Assembly: GCA_044348005.1 (NCBI GenBank) | Contig: JBIKTR010000003.1 | Coordinates: forward strand, 1-64,000 | Length of the DNA: 64,000 nt | Source: JAJTHC01 sp044348005 | GTDB lineage: Bacteria; Cyanobacteriota; Vampirovibrionia; Vampirovibrionales; JAJTHC01 | Direction: 5' to 3' | Part shown: positions 42,788 to 51,449 of the stretch, piece after piece | Layout: every line of letters begins with the position of its first letter | Position numbering within the stretch: position 1 is the stretch's first letter | The notes under the pieces: generated by a model | Databases searched by the model: none | What the model was told of the DNA's origin: nothing | The model's input: only the letters and a program-made list of their open reading frames with translations | Position numbers and translations under genes: made by a program

Positions 42788-44320
42788 TTAAACGGTTTTG
42801 GTGGGCAGTGTACTGGTCGCCTTTTGAGACGTCTTGTTCTTGGTCGTCTTGGCTGAAGGGGTCTCTTCCCACGGAAAGCGTTGGCCTGTAAAGCGTTTGG
42901 GATCCACAACCGTTTGCGTAAAGCGCCCCATCGCGTACCATTGAGCCGTCTTGCTTTCTTCAAATGCCACAGAAACGTCTAAGCTCAAACGGCCTTGGTC
43001 GAGTCGTTGCACCATGTAATGGGATTCTGTCGCAAGTTGAATAACTTGAGTGCTACCCACGGTTTTAGAAGCCGTCAAAGGGGTGTTTAAGCGTTCATAG
43101 TAGGTGTCCAGTGTCTGTTTGCCTGAAAATAAACGTAACTTTATTTTGGTAAACGGCACCGAAGAAGCCCCCTTGTTTTGCAGACGCACCCCCACCTTCG
43201 GCGACCATTCCCCTGTGTTGGGGTTAAACTGCTTAAACCCCAAGTTCGTGACGCTGACACTTAAGGCATAGGGCAGTTGGTTTTTGTGCAGGCTTAGTTG
43301 GTGTTGAATCCGTTTTAGACGGGTGTTTAAATATCGGGCTTGGCGTTGATCGCCCTGAATCAACGCTGTTTTCAGGGCTTCTTCTAAGGCCTTGGCGTAG
43401 CGTAAGGCATACAAACGAGGCATTAAGGTATACGCCCGTTCAAGCAACCGCAAGGATTCTTGCGGGTGAGCGTCTTCGGCTTCGACTTGGGCCAGCTGGG
43501 CCAGTAGGGTATGACTATAATGCTTGCTTAACGCTTGGCTTAAGAAGAGACGCCGTTGTGAAAGGGATGCGTGGGCATCTTCTAACGCTTGGTATTGACG
43601 GGTAAGGGCCACTTCAATGGCGTCTTGTAATTTAACATCATAACGGTAACGCGTCACAAAGACTTGAGCATTTTCAAGCACGGCCAACGCTTTTAGCGGA
43701 TCAGCATCATGTTCTAAACGCCACAAGCCCCATTGGTAATACACGTCCCACAAGGCGTGTTTGAGATCTGGATTGTTGGGTTGGCTTTCATAAGCCTTTA
43801 ATAGAAGGCCTTCGGCTTCTTGGTAACGGTGTTGTAGTCGCAGTAATTTAGATTCAGCCAAGCGGGTTAGAACATCTTGAGGTTGAGTGGGCGTATTATG
43901 AGTGGTGCCTTGGTGCTTGGTACGAATTGCCATGGCCGCTTCAAAGGCGGCTTCCGCTTTTTCAAGTTCATTGAGTTCTAAGTAGCATTGCCCTAAATCA
44001 ATCCAAGCCTCATATAAATCGGGATGCTCTTCGATCAAGGCTTCTAAATCTTTGACGGCCCACGCCACTTTGCCTTCTTCCATAAATTGTTTGGCTTGGT
44101 GTAGGTGATCTTGTGAGTTAGAGGCATCTAGCAACAGAACGCCTGAAAAAACCAAGGCGGAAAGTAACATTGCGGCCCCTAAAATACTGACGACTTGCCA
44201 CTTGGGTTCCTTCCACCACGCCCGTTGCCACGGCGTACGACGAACACTGGGGCGCGACTTACCGCCTCCCCACCCCGAAAAAGGGAAGTTTTCTAAAAAA
44301 CGCCAGCGTCCTCGCCTCAT
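42788..44320 (-). CDS. Membrane-anchored TPR protein
   Basis: The 510-residue protein has a basic cytoplasmic N-terminus (Arg/Trp-rich, to about 40), one transmembrane segment (about 43-66) and tetratricopeptide repeats from about 75 to 250 (for example YEAWIDLGQCYLELNELEKAEAAFEAAM). After a helical region comes a beta-rich domain at about 345-470, with a basic Thr/Lys-rich tail. The ATG overlaps the stop of the WecA/TagO-type gene (ATGA), so the two are coupled. It may scaffold envelope or glycan assembly near that enzyme; this is a guess from context. Confidence 0.75.
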   Translation of the reverse strand: MRRGRWRFLENFPFSGWGGGKSRPSVRRTPWQRAWWKEPKWQVVSILGAAMLLSALVFSGVLLLDASNSQDHLHQAKQFMEEGKVAWAVKDLEALIEEHPDLYEAWIDLGQCYLELNELEKAEAAFEAAMAIRTKHQGTTHNTPTQPQDVLTRLAESKLLRLQHRYQEAEGLLLKAYESQPNNPDLKHALWDVYYQWGLWRLEHDADPLKALAVLENAQVFVTRYRYDVKLQDAIEVALTRQYQALEDAHASLSQRRLFLSQALSKHYSHTLLAQLAQVEAEDAHPQESLRLLERAYTLMPRLYALRYAKALEEALKTALIQGDQRQARYLNTRLKRIQHQLSLHKNQLPYALSVSVTNLGFKQFNPNTGEWSPKVGVRLQNKGASSVPFTKIKLRLFSGKQTLDTYYERLNTPLTASKTVGSTQVIQLATESHYMVQRLDQGRLSLDVSVAFEESKTAQWYAMGRFTQTVVDPKRFTGQRFPWEETPSAKTTKNKTSQKATSTLPTKTV

Positions 44321-45405
44321 GAAGGATCCGCCTTAGGCGTCTTGGTTTTAAAGAAAATTTCTTTGTGTCGTAAAAGAGCGACCAATGCGAAGGCAATCAG
44401 GTTTAAGACGCCCACAAACTTCAGGTACAACCCTAAGGAATGAATATAATACGCCACCATTAACCCACTTAAAATCGACACGGCATAAAAGACGCTCACT
44501 ACTTTGGGTTGAGACAACCCTGCTTTGAGTAAACGGTGGTGCAAGTGTTCGCCGTCTGCCACAAAGGGGTTTCGCCCCAGTAAAAGCCGACGAAACGTAG
44601 AATAGGTAATATCTAACACAGGAATACACAAGACCAAAATCGGGGCGAGCATAACAACAGTATACATTTTAAATACGCCTAAAACGCTTAAGCAGGCCAG
44701 TGTGAATCCAATAAATAAGGCGCCACTGTCGCCCATAAAAATGCGCGCAGGGTGTAAATTGTACACCAAAAAACCCAAGCAAGACGCACATAAAATCAAC
44801 GCCAATAACGCCACTTGAGGCTGACCTGTAAAAATAGCGACCACCGCCAGCGTGAGCGCGGCAAACATGCCCACGCCTCCTGCTAAGCCGTCAACCCCGT
44901 CAATGAAGTTCACGGCGTTTGAAATGCCCACCATCCACATCAAAGTCAAAGGAAGGCTCAACGCATTTAAAACAAGCAGTAAACTTCCCGGCAAATCAAG
45001 CGCTTCAATGGAAACCCCCATGCCAAAGGCCACAAACGCCGCCAAAAATTGACCCGCCAATTTCACATAGGGCGACAAATTAAAGAGATCATCCAACAAT
45101 CCCAGTAAAAAAATCAAGGTCCCCCCTGCAATGAGTCCTAAATTGCCTTTTCCAATTAAGAAGGTGGCAGGACTATGGCCCAACACGCCCACCGCGCCAA
45201 GGGCAATGAGAAAGCTTGCAAAAATGGCGATGCCTCCAAGTCGTGGCACGGGGGTTTGGTGAATTTTACGTTCACCAGGGGCGTCAAACAAGCCGGCCTT
45301 TAAGGCATAACGCGCCACCAACGGCACCAATAACAAGGACGCCAACAAAGCCGTCATAAAACCAAGTCCTAAATCAAAATTCAATTCAGGGGAAAGGGAG
45401 ATCAT
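44317..45405 (-). CDS. Undecaprenyl-phosphate sugar-phosphate transferase (WecA/TagO family)
   Basis: The 362-residue integral membrane protein matches the MraY/WecA superfamily: HQTPVPRLGGIAIF after the first helix, LGLLDDLFNLSPYVKL with DD, NAVNFIDGVDGLAGG, GDSGALFIGF and DGEHLHHRLLKAGLSQ. It transfers a sugar phosphate, probably GlcNAc-1-P, to undecaprenyl phosphate to start a polysaccharide or O-antigen-type glycan. AAGGAA precedes the start. The coupled TPR gene follows. Confidence 0.9.
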   Translation of the reverse strand: MISLSPELNFDLGLGFMTALLASLLLVPLVARYALKAGLFDAPGERKIHQTPVPRLGGIAIFASFLIALGAVGVLGHSPATFLIGKGNLGLIAGGTLIFLLGLLDDLFNLSPYVKLAGQFLAAFVAFGMGVSIEALDLPGSLLLVLNALSLPLTLMWMVGISNAVNFIDGVDGLAGGVGMFAALTLAVVAIFTGQPQVALLALILCASCLGFLVYNLHPARIFMGDSGALFIGFTLACLSVLGVFKMYTVVMLAPILVLCIPVLDITYSTFRRLLLGRNPFVADGEHLHHRLLKAGLSQPKVVSVFYAVSILSGLMVAYYIHSLGLYLKFVGVLNLIAFALVALLRHKEIFFKTKTPKADPS

Positions 45406-45465
45406 AAAAAGGCTTCCTTCTTTCTAGGCGTCCAGTCGGTTGCGAAGCTTCCGCAACCGTAGGCA

Positions 45466-46788
45466 TTAGCAGGTGACTTCACTGGGGGGCTGAGCAACGG
45501 AGACAGGTTCAAACGATCCTGGAGTTGATGAGGCACCAGACCATTCGGGGTACAAGGGGAACTGTTCGCCCAGCCCGTGGATGCGTGCTTTGAGTTCCGT
45601 GAGTGGAGGGCTTTCAAGCAGAATGGCATCCGCCAAAATATGGGCGAGCGTTTTCATCGCAGGGGCGTCAAACCCTCGAGTCGTCAAAGCGGGCGTACCC
45701 AATCGCACGCCACTGGTAATAAAAGGACTGCGTGTGTCATTGGGCACCGTGTTTTTATTGGCTGTGACGCCAATGTCTTCAAACAGCTGTTGCATTTCTT
45801 TGCCTGTTTTGTTTTGAGGCGTAAAGTCAATCACCAGTAAGTGGGTGTCCGTTCCGCCGGTGGTGATTTTAACCCCACGTTCTTGCAATGTGCTGGCTAA
45901 AATCTGCGCATTTTCGGCCACTTGCTGGGCATATTGTTTGAACGCAGGGCTGAGGGCTTCTTTAAACGCCACGGCTTTGGCGGCAATAATGTGCATTAAC
46001 GGCCCCCCTTGAATCCCAGGGAAGGTGGCTTTGTCAATGGCTTTGGCGAAGGTTTCATCGGCAGACATTATAATGCCGCCTCGAGGGCCACGCAAGGTTT
46101 TATGTGTGGTGGTGGTGACCAACTGGCAATGGGGAAAGGGGCTAGGGTGAATACCAGCGACTACCAGTCCTGAAATGTGAGAAATATCCGCCAAAACCAC
46201 TGCACCGACTTCATCGGCAATGGCACGAAAGCGAGCAAAATCGATGCTTCTGGGGTAGGCACTGGTGCCACAAATAATTAACTTGGGCTGGTGTCCCACC
46301 GCCAAACGACGAATTTCGTCGTAATTCAGGCGCTCGCTTTGGGCATCCACCCCGTAGGAAACCACGTTGTAGTACATGCCTGAAAAATTAACAGGCGACC
46401 CATGCGTCAAATGCCCCCCATGAGAAAGATCCATGCCCATAATGGTGTCGCCTGCTTTTAAGCCCGCGGCCATAAAAGCGGCCATGTTGGCTTGGGCTCC
46501 ACTATGGGGTTGCACGTTGACGTGAAAGGCCCCAAACAGCTGTTTGGCACGTTCAATGGCGAGATTTTCAGCTTGATCGACGATTTCACAACCCGCGTAA
46601 TAACGTTTACCCGGTTGCCCTTCGGCGTATTTGTTTGTCAGCACTGTGCCACAGGCTTGCATCACAGCAAGGCTGGTAAAGTTTTCACTGGCAATCATTT
46701 CAAGGGTCGATTGTTGGCGCTTGAGTTCAGCCTGTGTAATGGCGTAAATTTCAGGATCTACAGAAGCAAGGGGGCAAAGGGAAGACAT
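45466..46788 (-). CDS. glyA: Serine hydroxymethyltransferase
   Basis: GlyA interconverts serine and glycine with tetrahydrofolate. The start is taken at ATG 46788 with AAGGA upstream; the longer frame is unsupported. The 440-residue PLP enzyme has TLEMIASENFTS, TNKYAEGQPGKRYYAG, DISHISGLV and the lysine motif TTTTHKTLRGPRGG. The C-terminus has a short extra tail. A GTTACAA/TTGTAAC inverted repeat lies just upstream of it (46807-46834). Confidence 0.97.
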   Translation of the reverse strand: MSSLCPLASVDPEIYAITQAELKRQQSTLEMIASENFTSLAVMQACGTVLTNKYAEGQPGKRYYAGCEIVDQAENLAIERAKQLFGAFHVNVQPHSGAQANMAAFMAAGLKAGDTIMGMDLSHGGHLTHGSPVNFSGMYYNVVSYGVDAQSERLNYDEIRRLAVGHQPKLIICGTSAYPRSIDFARFRAIADEVGAVVLADISHISGLVVAGIHPSPFPHCQLVTTTTHKTLRGPRGGIIMSADETFAKAIDKATFPGIQGGPLMHIIAAKAVAFKEALSPAFKQYAQQVAENAQILASTLQERGVKITTGGTDTHLLVIDFTPQNKTGKEMQQLFEDIGVTANKNTVPNDTRSPFITSGVRLGTPALTTRGFDAPAMKTLAHILADAILLESPPLTELKARIHGLGEQFPLYPEWSGASSTPGSFEPVSVAQPPSEVTC

Positions 46789-47060
46789 TAGATAGAGGTT
46801 CCTTATGGTTACAACAACACCTGTTTTATTGTAACAAAAACACACCGCCACACCATACGTGAAGAAATGTAACAATGTTCTAATAACGCTTATAGTGATG
46901 AATCTTATAATATAGAGGACATTTAACGTTTTGTGTCATTTTTCTAATTTAAATTAAGGTTTTTCAGTAAGGCTGTCGACACAAAATGAGTTATAGTTGG
47001 ATGAGTGATGGATGGTACGCCCGTAACGGTTACCTTTAAATAATTAAAGTGAGTCTACCC

Positions 47061-47951
47061 ATGGTTTCTACTGCTAAAAAGTTGACTTTAGAATCGATTA
47101 GTCAAGAATTAACGAAACTTCCTTCTGTTCCAGATGTGATTTTAAAACTTTCGCAAATGCTTGAAGATTCCGATGTAACGGCCGAAGAATTGGGCCGAGT
47201 CATTCAGTTGGATCCTCAATTGACGGCTCAAATGTTACGCGCGTCCAATTCCGCGTATTATGCGTTGCCTCGTGAAATTACCAGCATGAAAGAAGCCGTG
47301 GCCATTTTAGGGCAAAAAGCCTTAAAAGCCCAAGTCTATGCTATTTTGTCTCAAAAAATGTTGAATCGTCAATTGGCTGGCTACGGCTTGGGCAAGGGCG
47401 ACTTGTGGAATGCTGCTCTAACAGGGGCCGTGTATGCCAAAAAAATCGCGACGCTTTACGATTTCAAGGAGTCCGACACGGCGTTTACGATTGCAGTGTT
47501 AAGAGATATTGGCAAACTTATTCTGCATGACTATGTGGGCGATGCCTTTCAAGATCTTGAAGCCCAAGCGATTGAATTTAAACAAGGGTTTGATGAAGCT
47601 GAACGTCAACTGTTGGGTTTTAGCCATAGTGAATTGGGTGAAGTCATCGGTAAAAAATGGAATTTCCCTGAACGCATGATTTACGGGATTCGCTACCATC
47701 ACAAACCCAGTGAACTAAAGGAAAAGGTGAGTGATGACGTGTTTCAATTGCTCGGGATCGTGCACTTGGCCGATGCCCTTTGCATGATGATGGGGCATGG
47801 CATGGGCAATGACGGCTTATTATATGCCGTGGATTTAACTTACCTAAACGCACATGGCTTTAATATAGATGCTTACACCTTACAAGAACTGATGTTGCAC
47901 CTTCATGCCTGTCAAGGTGAAATTAGAACATTGAACGAATCCATTAAATAA
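47061..47951 (+). CDS. HDOD-domain protein
   Basis: The start is ATG 47061 (GTGAG upstream). The 296-residue product is almost entirely an HDOD domain: LPSVPDVILKLSQML, VIQLDPQLTAQMLRASNSAYY, AVAILGQKALKAQV and DIGKLILHDYV. HDOD proteins are regulatory relatives of HD phosphohydrolases without full metal-binding residues, often acting in motility or signalling. It is 28 bases from the CheD-like gene and near flgL, which suggests a link to chemotaxis or motility. The upstream gap has a perfect TATAAT (46906-46911) far from the start. Confidence 0.9.
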   Translation: MVSTAKKLTLESISQELTKLPSVPDVILKLSQMLEDSDVTAEELGRVIQLDPQLTAQMLRASNSAYYALPREITSMKEAVAILGQKALKAQVYAILSQKMLNRQLAGYGLGKGDLWNAALTGAVYAKKIATLYDFKESDTAFTIAVLRDIGKLILHDYVGDAFQDLEAQAIEFKQGFDEAERQLLGFSHSELGEVIGKKWNFPERMIYGIRYHHKPSELKEKVSDDVFQLLGIVHLADALCMMMGHGMGNDGLLYAVDLTYLNAHGFNIDAYTLQELMLHLHACQGEIRTLNESIK

Positions 47952-47979
47952 ATCAGCACACCCCGTAAAGCAAGGCACC

Positions 47980-48576
47980 GTGATTACCATGATTCAAACT
48001 CAATCCCAAAGCACTTCTCAACTTGAACTAGCCGATCTATTGAAACAACTTCCACATGTTGAAGAGGTTCAAATTGGCGATTTTCAAGCGTCTTCCCTTA
48101 CTAAAACCAATTACTACGTCAAGAATGTAACCACAGGTTTATGTGTGATGATGTATGATGCTGCGGCCCACGTTGGCGGGATGGCCTACATTATGTTGCC
48201 TGACAGTGAATTTCAACAAACCCAAACAACGGGTTTTAAAAAACCTATTGATGACAGTACGTTTAAGGCGTGCTACGCGGATATTGCTTTGCCCAAGCTG
48301 TGGGAAGAACTTCAGCGCTTGGGAGCCAGTGCGGAAAACACCCAGTGCGTTTTAATCGGCGGGAGCCAACTGTTTACCTTCGGTGGCGGACGCGGTAACC
48401 CCCTCAATATCGGTGCCAGAAATGCCATTACGGCTCGAACCACTTTGGCTCGCATGGGCTTGAGTATTAAGCATACTGAAGTCGCTGGCAATCGCCCTCG
48501 TCATGCCGTTTTTCTTCTGGCAGATGGTCGCATTTATGTGCAAATGAAGGGTGGCGAAACCATTAAAATTGTATAA
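47980..48576 (+). CDS. CheD-like protein lacking the catalytic residues
   Basis: The start is GTG 47980 or ATG 47989; AAGG lies just upstream. The 198-residue product follows the chemoreceptor deamidase CheD along its length: GGMAYIMLPDSE, YADIALPKLWEELQRLGA, VLIGGSQLF, NIGARNAITARTTLARMG and VAGNRPRHAVF. In CheD the catalytic Cys lies in GSC-V and the His in GxMAH. Here the His position is Tyr (GGMAY), and the only nearby Cys (TTGLCVMMYD) is two residues off an ungapped alignment. It is probably an inactive or altered CheD; the partner may be CheC or a receptor. It follows the HDOD gene. Confidence 0.75.
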   Translation: MITMIQTQSQSTSQLELADLLKQLPHVEEVQIGDFQASSLTKTNYYVKNVTTGLCVMMYDAAAHVGGMAYIMLPDSEFQQTQTTGFKKPIDDSTFKACYADIALPKLWEELQRLGASAENTQCVLIGGSQLFTFGGGRGNPLNIGARNAITARTTLARMGLSIKHTEVAGNRPRHAVFLLADGRIYVQMKGGETIKIV

Positions 48577-48628
48577 GGTAAGCCTCGCGCCATTCTTGTG
48601 ATGAAGGCCCTTCCCTTACAGGTAACGC

Positions 48629-49156
48629 CTACCCACGAGGAACCGGCTGCTGAACGGCGGGACGATTAAACGGCACGCGATTGTTCATGGCCCCGGGGTA
48701 GCCCCCACCATACATGCCTCCGTAAGGCATTCCAGCAAGCCCAAGTTCCGCCCCTGAACCATACGGATTGGCAGGAGTACCAGGGAAGGCAGGGTATTGG
48801 GCTGGGAATCTTAAGTTGGGTGGGTAGGGCGACTGACCTTGTTGCCATTGCGTCCATTGAGACATTTGAGTAATGCCAAAATCCATGCCGTTAATGAGCT
48901 TTTTAACTTCGTCACTGGTGCCGTTACGGTTCCATAAGGTGGAACCATCAAAGAATTCTTGCGTCCCGCCGTAGGGGTTTCTCATTAAGAAACCATCCGT
49001 GTACGGGCCTAAATCGAAGTTGCCTCTTGGCATGCCGTCTGGGCCGGGGAGCGGTTGATACGCCAAACCGGGAACGATCGCAGCGGTGGTGGCATCGGGT
49101 GTAAAACCTGTTGGAAAGTCGGGCATTAAGCGTGTGCCGTTATATGGATAGATCAT
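48629..49156 (-). CDS. Unknown Gly/Pro/Tyr-rich protein
   Basis: The 175-residue product has no signal peptide or membrane segment. The N-terminal half contains Asp/Gly-rich turns (PDGMPRGNFDLGPYTDGF); the C-terminal half is Pro/Tyr/Gly-rich (MPYGGMYGGGYPGAM), suggesting a disordered tail. AGGA lies some 12 bases before the ATG. I recognise no family. It lies between the CheD-like gene and flgL, on the opposite strand. Confidence 0.6.
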   Translation of the reverse strand: MIYPYNGTRLMPDFPTGFTPDATTAAIVPGLAYQPLPGPDGMPRGNFDLGPYTDGFLMRNPYGGTQEFFDGSTLWNRNGTSDEVKKLINGMDFGITQMSQWTQWQQGQSPYPPNLRFPAQYPAFPGTPANPYGSGAELGLAGMPYGGMYGGGYPGAMNNRVPFNRPAVQQPVPRG

Positions 49157-49309
49157 AATCGTTTGAGTCCTATTTTATCCCTTAAAAAAGCGGTTTGATT
49201 GATTGAAAGCCTTTGTACTAGCATAAAGGCATCGGGCGTTTCCTTTTGTGCTAGGGCTTGTTACATTTTGCAAACATTGCTTTAAAATACATCGCTGTGT
49301 GGATGAAAT

Positions 49310-49317
49310 CCCCCCCC
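49310..49317 (+). repeat. C8 homopolymer in the flgL promoter region
   Basis: Eight C lie 13 bases before the -10 box TATAAG (49331-49336), where the spacer between -35 and -10 would be. Confidence 0.8.
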
Positions 49318-49327
49318 AGCTTTGTCA

Positions 49328-49336
49328 TGCTATAAG
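49328..49336 (+). promoter_or_regulatory. Extended -10 element upstream of flgL
   Basis: TGC TATAAG lies about 70 bases before the flgL start, with the C8 run just upstream. No flagellar sigma-28 or sigma-54 motif was obvious. Confidence 0.45.
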
Positions 49337-49406
49337 GGTGAAGGCACAGAAGTAGATTGATTCGGATGAACCTTCAATGTAGAGAGAAAAGTGAGTCACC
49401 CCCATT

Positions 49407-50318
49407 ATGGCAGGCATCGGACGCATCGCCACAGGCTACCAATCCCAACAAAGCAACCAGTGGTTACAACAATCCCAAGTGCGCTTGAATAAAATTCAGG
49501 AACAAGCGTCCTTAGGGCGAAAAATCATTCGCGCCAGTGACGACCCCTTGGGCGTGACGCAGTTGCTCAGCGTCACACGTAGCATGAATGAAGACGAACA
49601 GTACATGAAAAACATGGCCACTGGTATTTCTGAACTCAAGGCTACGGACACCGCCATCACGCAAATGGTTGAAATCGTACAGCGGGCTAAAGAACTCGCC
49701 ACACAAGGGGCCACCGTCACCACGGGGGCGGTGGGCATGCTATCTCTTTCTCGAGAAATTAATTTGTTGACGGATCAATTGGTGCAGTTAGGTAACTTTA
49801 AACAAGGCGATATTCACCTGTTTGCAGGCACCACCACCAACAGTGTGCCTTATGCGCGCGTGGGGGATGTGGTGACCTATTCAGGCACGCCTTCTACAGG
49901 GAACTTTCAGCGAGAGATTGATGTCGCGAAAAACGCCAGCGTCACGATCAACGTCACTGGTGACGCCTTGCTCGGGGATTCCACCGCTGGACTTTTTAAG
50001 ACAATGATTGATTTAAAAAATGCGTTAGCCACCGCAAACACCACCACCACGCGAACGCAGCTGGATTTACTCACCACGCAAATGAACAGTCTGCTGTCTA
50101 ATCAAGCCACCATTGGCGCAACGCTGAATCAAATCAACGCCACACAAGACCGCACCCAAGCCAATCAAGATTTTTCAGCACAACTGTACGGCACCTTGCA
50201 AGACGTTGACATGCCCAAGCTCGTCACCGATTTGCGTTTTCAAGAACAGCTCAACCAATCGAGTCTAGGGATTATGGCGCGTATTTTACCCCAAAGCTTG
50301 TTTAGCTTCTTAAATTAA
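49407..50318 (+). CDS. flgL: Flagellar hook-filament junction protein FlgL
   Basis: FlgL joins hook to filament. The 303-residue protein has the flagellin-like N-terminal helix (RIATGYQSQQSNQWLQQSQ, LGRKIIRASDDPLGVTQLL) and a conserved C-terminal helix region ending in MARILPQSLFSFLN, with QLGNFKQGDIHLFAGT as the family motif. flgK, its usual neighbour, is not next to it. The start has a weak ribosome binding site. The last four bases overlap the converging lipoprotein gene. Confidence 0.9.
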   Translation: MAGIGRIATGYQSQQSNQWLQQSQVRLNKIQEQASLGRKIIRASDDPLGVTQLLSVTRSMNEDEQYMKNMATGISELKATDTAITQMVEIVQRAKELATQGATVTTGAVGMLSLSREINLLTDQLVQLGNFKQGDIHLFAGTTTNSVPYARVGDVVTYSGTPSTGNFQREIDVAKNASVTINVTGDALLGDSTAGLFKTMIDLKNALATANTTTTRTQLDLLTTQMNSLLSNQATIGATLNQINATQDRTQANQDFSAQLYGTLQDVDMPKLVTDLRFQEQLNQSSLGIMARILPQSLFSFLN

Positions 50319-51370
50319 AGGGGTTCAAGGCGCTTGGCTTCTGCCCACGCCATGAGACGAATCGCTTCTTGGGTGCTTAATGGGGCGTTCCAAGCAATTC
50401 GCCAGTGTTTTAAGGCTTTAACCGAATGCGGTGGCTTGTCGTTTAAGGTGGCGTCCAACAAGCCCGTGGCGTAAGCCATGTTGAAGGTATGTTGTTGCGT
50501 GGGATTTAAGCGAGTCCAATCTTGAATGACAGAGGCGCGCGCGTCAGAATCTGCCATGGGGCTGGCCCACCATTCTGTATAGTCGTCTTCAGTGATTTTA
50601 AGGCGTTCTTTTGCCAGGCCCGAAAGCCATAACGCAAACCCCACCCCTTCACCACGACTCAACACCTTGCGTTGATTAACATGCACCAAGTGACTTGGAA
50701 AAGAAGGAAAGTCTTTCGCCAAACGCCATTGCAACGCCGCACTGGGGTTGTGTGGCATCTGTTTTTGCACAGAAAGTGGGGCTTCATGCCCACCAAAGGC
50801 CAAGGTGGCTTGAACCCAAGCCCACCATGCTTGATGCGTCATCGGTGCGTTTAATGCGGGGTGATGCTTCCATAATTGCCTAAAGGCGGGGTTGAATCGA
50901 TGCGTTTGCACCCACGCGTGTACTGGGGGTTCTTGCCAAAAAGGATCTGTTTCTAACATAGAAGCTTGCCCGTAAAATACGCTTGCCTGCCCACGCCGTG
51001 GGTTATGCGCGTAAATGCGAGGCATATTAGGCAAGGGCAATCGAATGTCGTTTTCCATGGCGCTTTTCAACGCCAAGGCATCGACCAAGTGGGCTTCAAG
51101 TAAGGGGGCATCCGCCGTGTTGTAGCGAAGAAGATCGTCAGGGGCGGGGGGGTAGTATAAAAAAGGGCGAACAATGGGGTTGAACAGCGTTTTAAGATCC
51201 CGACGCATGGCCTTAAACTGAAAGCTTAAGGCTTCCATACGCTCAGACGTCTTCACCTTCTGCCACATCTCTTTCAAGCCTGCTTGGGGAAAACAGCCTG
51301 AAAGACTCCCACTTAATAAGAAAAGTAGGCATAAGGACGCAAAAAACTTGCAAGAAATCAGACGTTTCAA
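50315..51370 (-). CDS. Putative lipoprotein of unknown function
   Basis: The 351-residue product starts at TTG 51370 with AAAGGA 10 bases upstream. It has a lipoprotein signal peptide with lipobox LSGC (Cys 26). The body is rich in Trp, His and Pro, with repeated WWAW and HxNP-type patches. I recognise no family. It probably sits in the outer membrane or periplasm. Its 3' end overlaps flgL by four bases. Confidence 0.7.
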   Translation of the reverse strand: MKRLISCKFFASLCLLFLLSGSLSGCFPQAGLKEMWQKVKTSERMEALSFQFKAMRRDLKTLFNPIVRPFLYYPPAPDDLLRYNTADAPLLEAHLVDALALKSAMENDIRLPLPNMPRIYAHNPRRGQASVFYGQASMLETDPFWQEPPVHAWVQTHRFNPAFRQLWKHHPALNAPMTHQAWWAWVQATLAFGGHEAPLSVQKQMPHNPSAALQWRLAKDFPSFPSHLVHVNQRKVLSRGEGVGFALWLSGLAKERLKITEDDYTEWWASPMADSDARASVIQDWTRLNPTQQHTFNMAYATGLLDATLNDKPPHSVKALKHWRIAWNAPLSTQEAIRLMAWAEAKRLEPL

Positions 51371-51441
51371 CGCGTAAGGTTCCTTTGAATGAGCGAGAGA
51401 GATACCCTTTTACTTCGGCGCTTGGGTGTAAAACTTCAACG

Positions 51442-51449
51442 CCCCCCCC
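51442..51449 (-). repeat. C/G8 homopolymer after the TPR gene stop
   Basis: Eight C on the plus strand lie directly after the stop codon of the large TPR gene and before the lipoprotein gene, so a slip here does not alter either protein. Confidence 0.8.

Noticed and set aside
42696..42963. Two overlapping minus-strand frames at the end of the TPR gene
   Set aside because: They are out-of-frame shadows of the C-terminus of the 42788-44320 gene.
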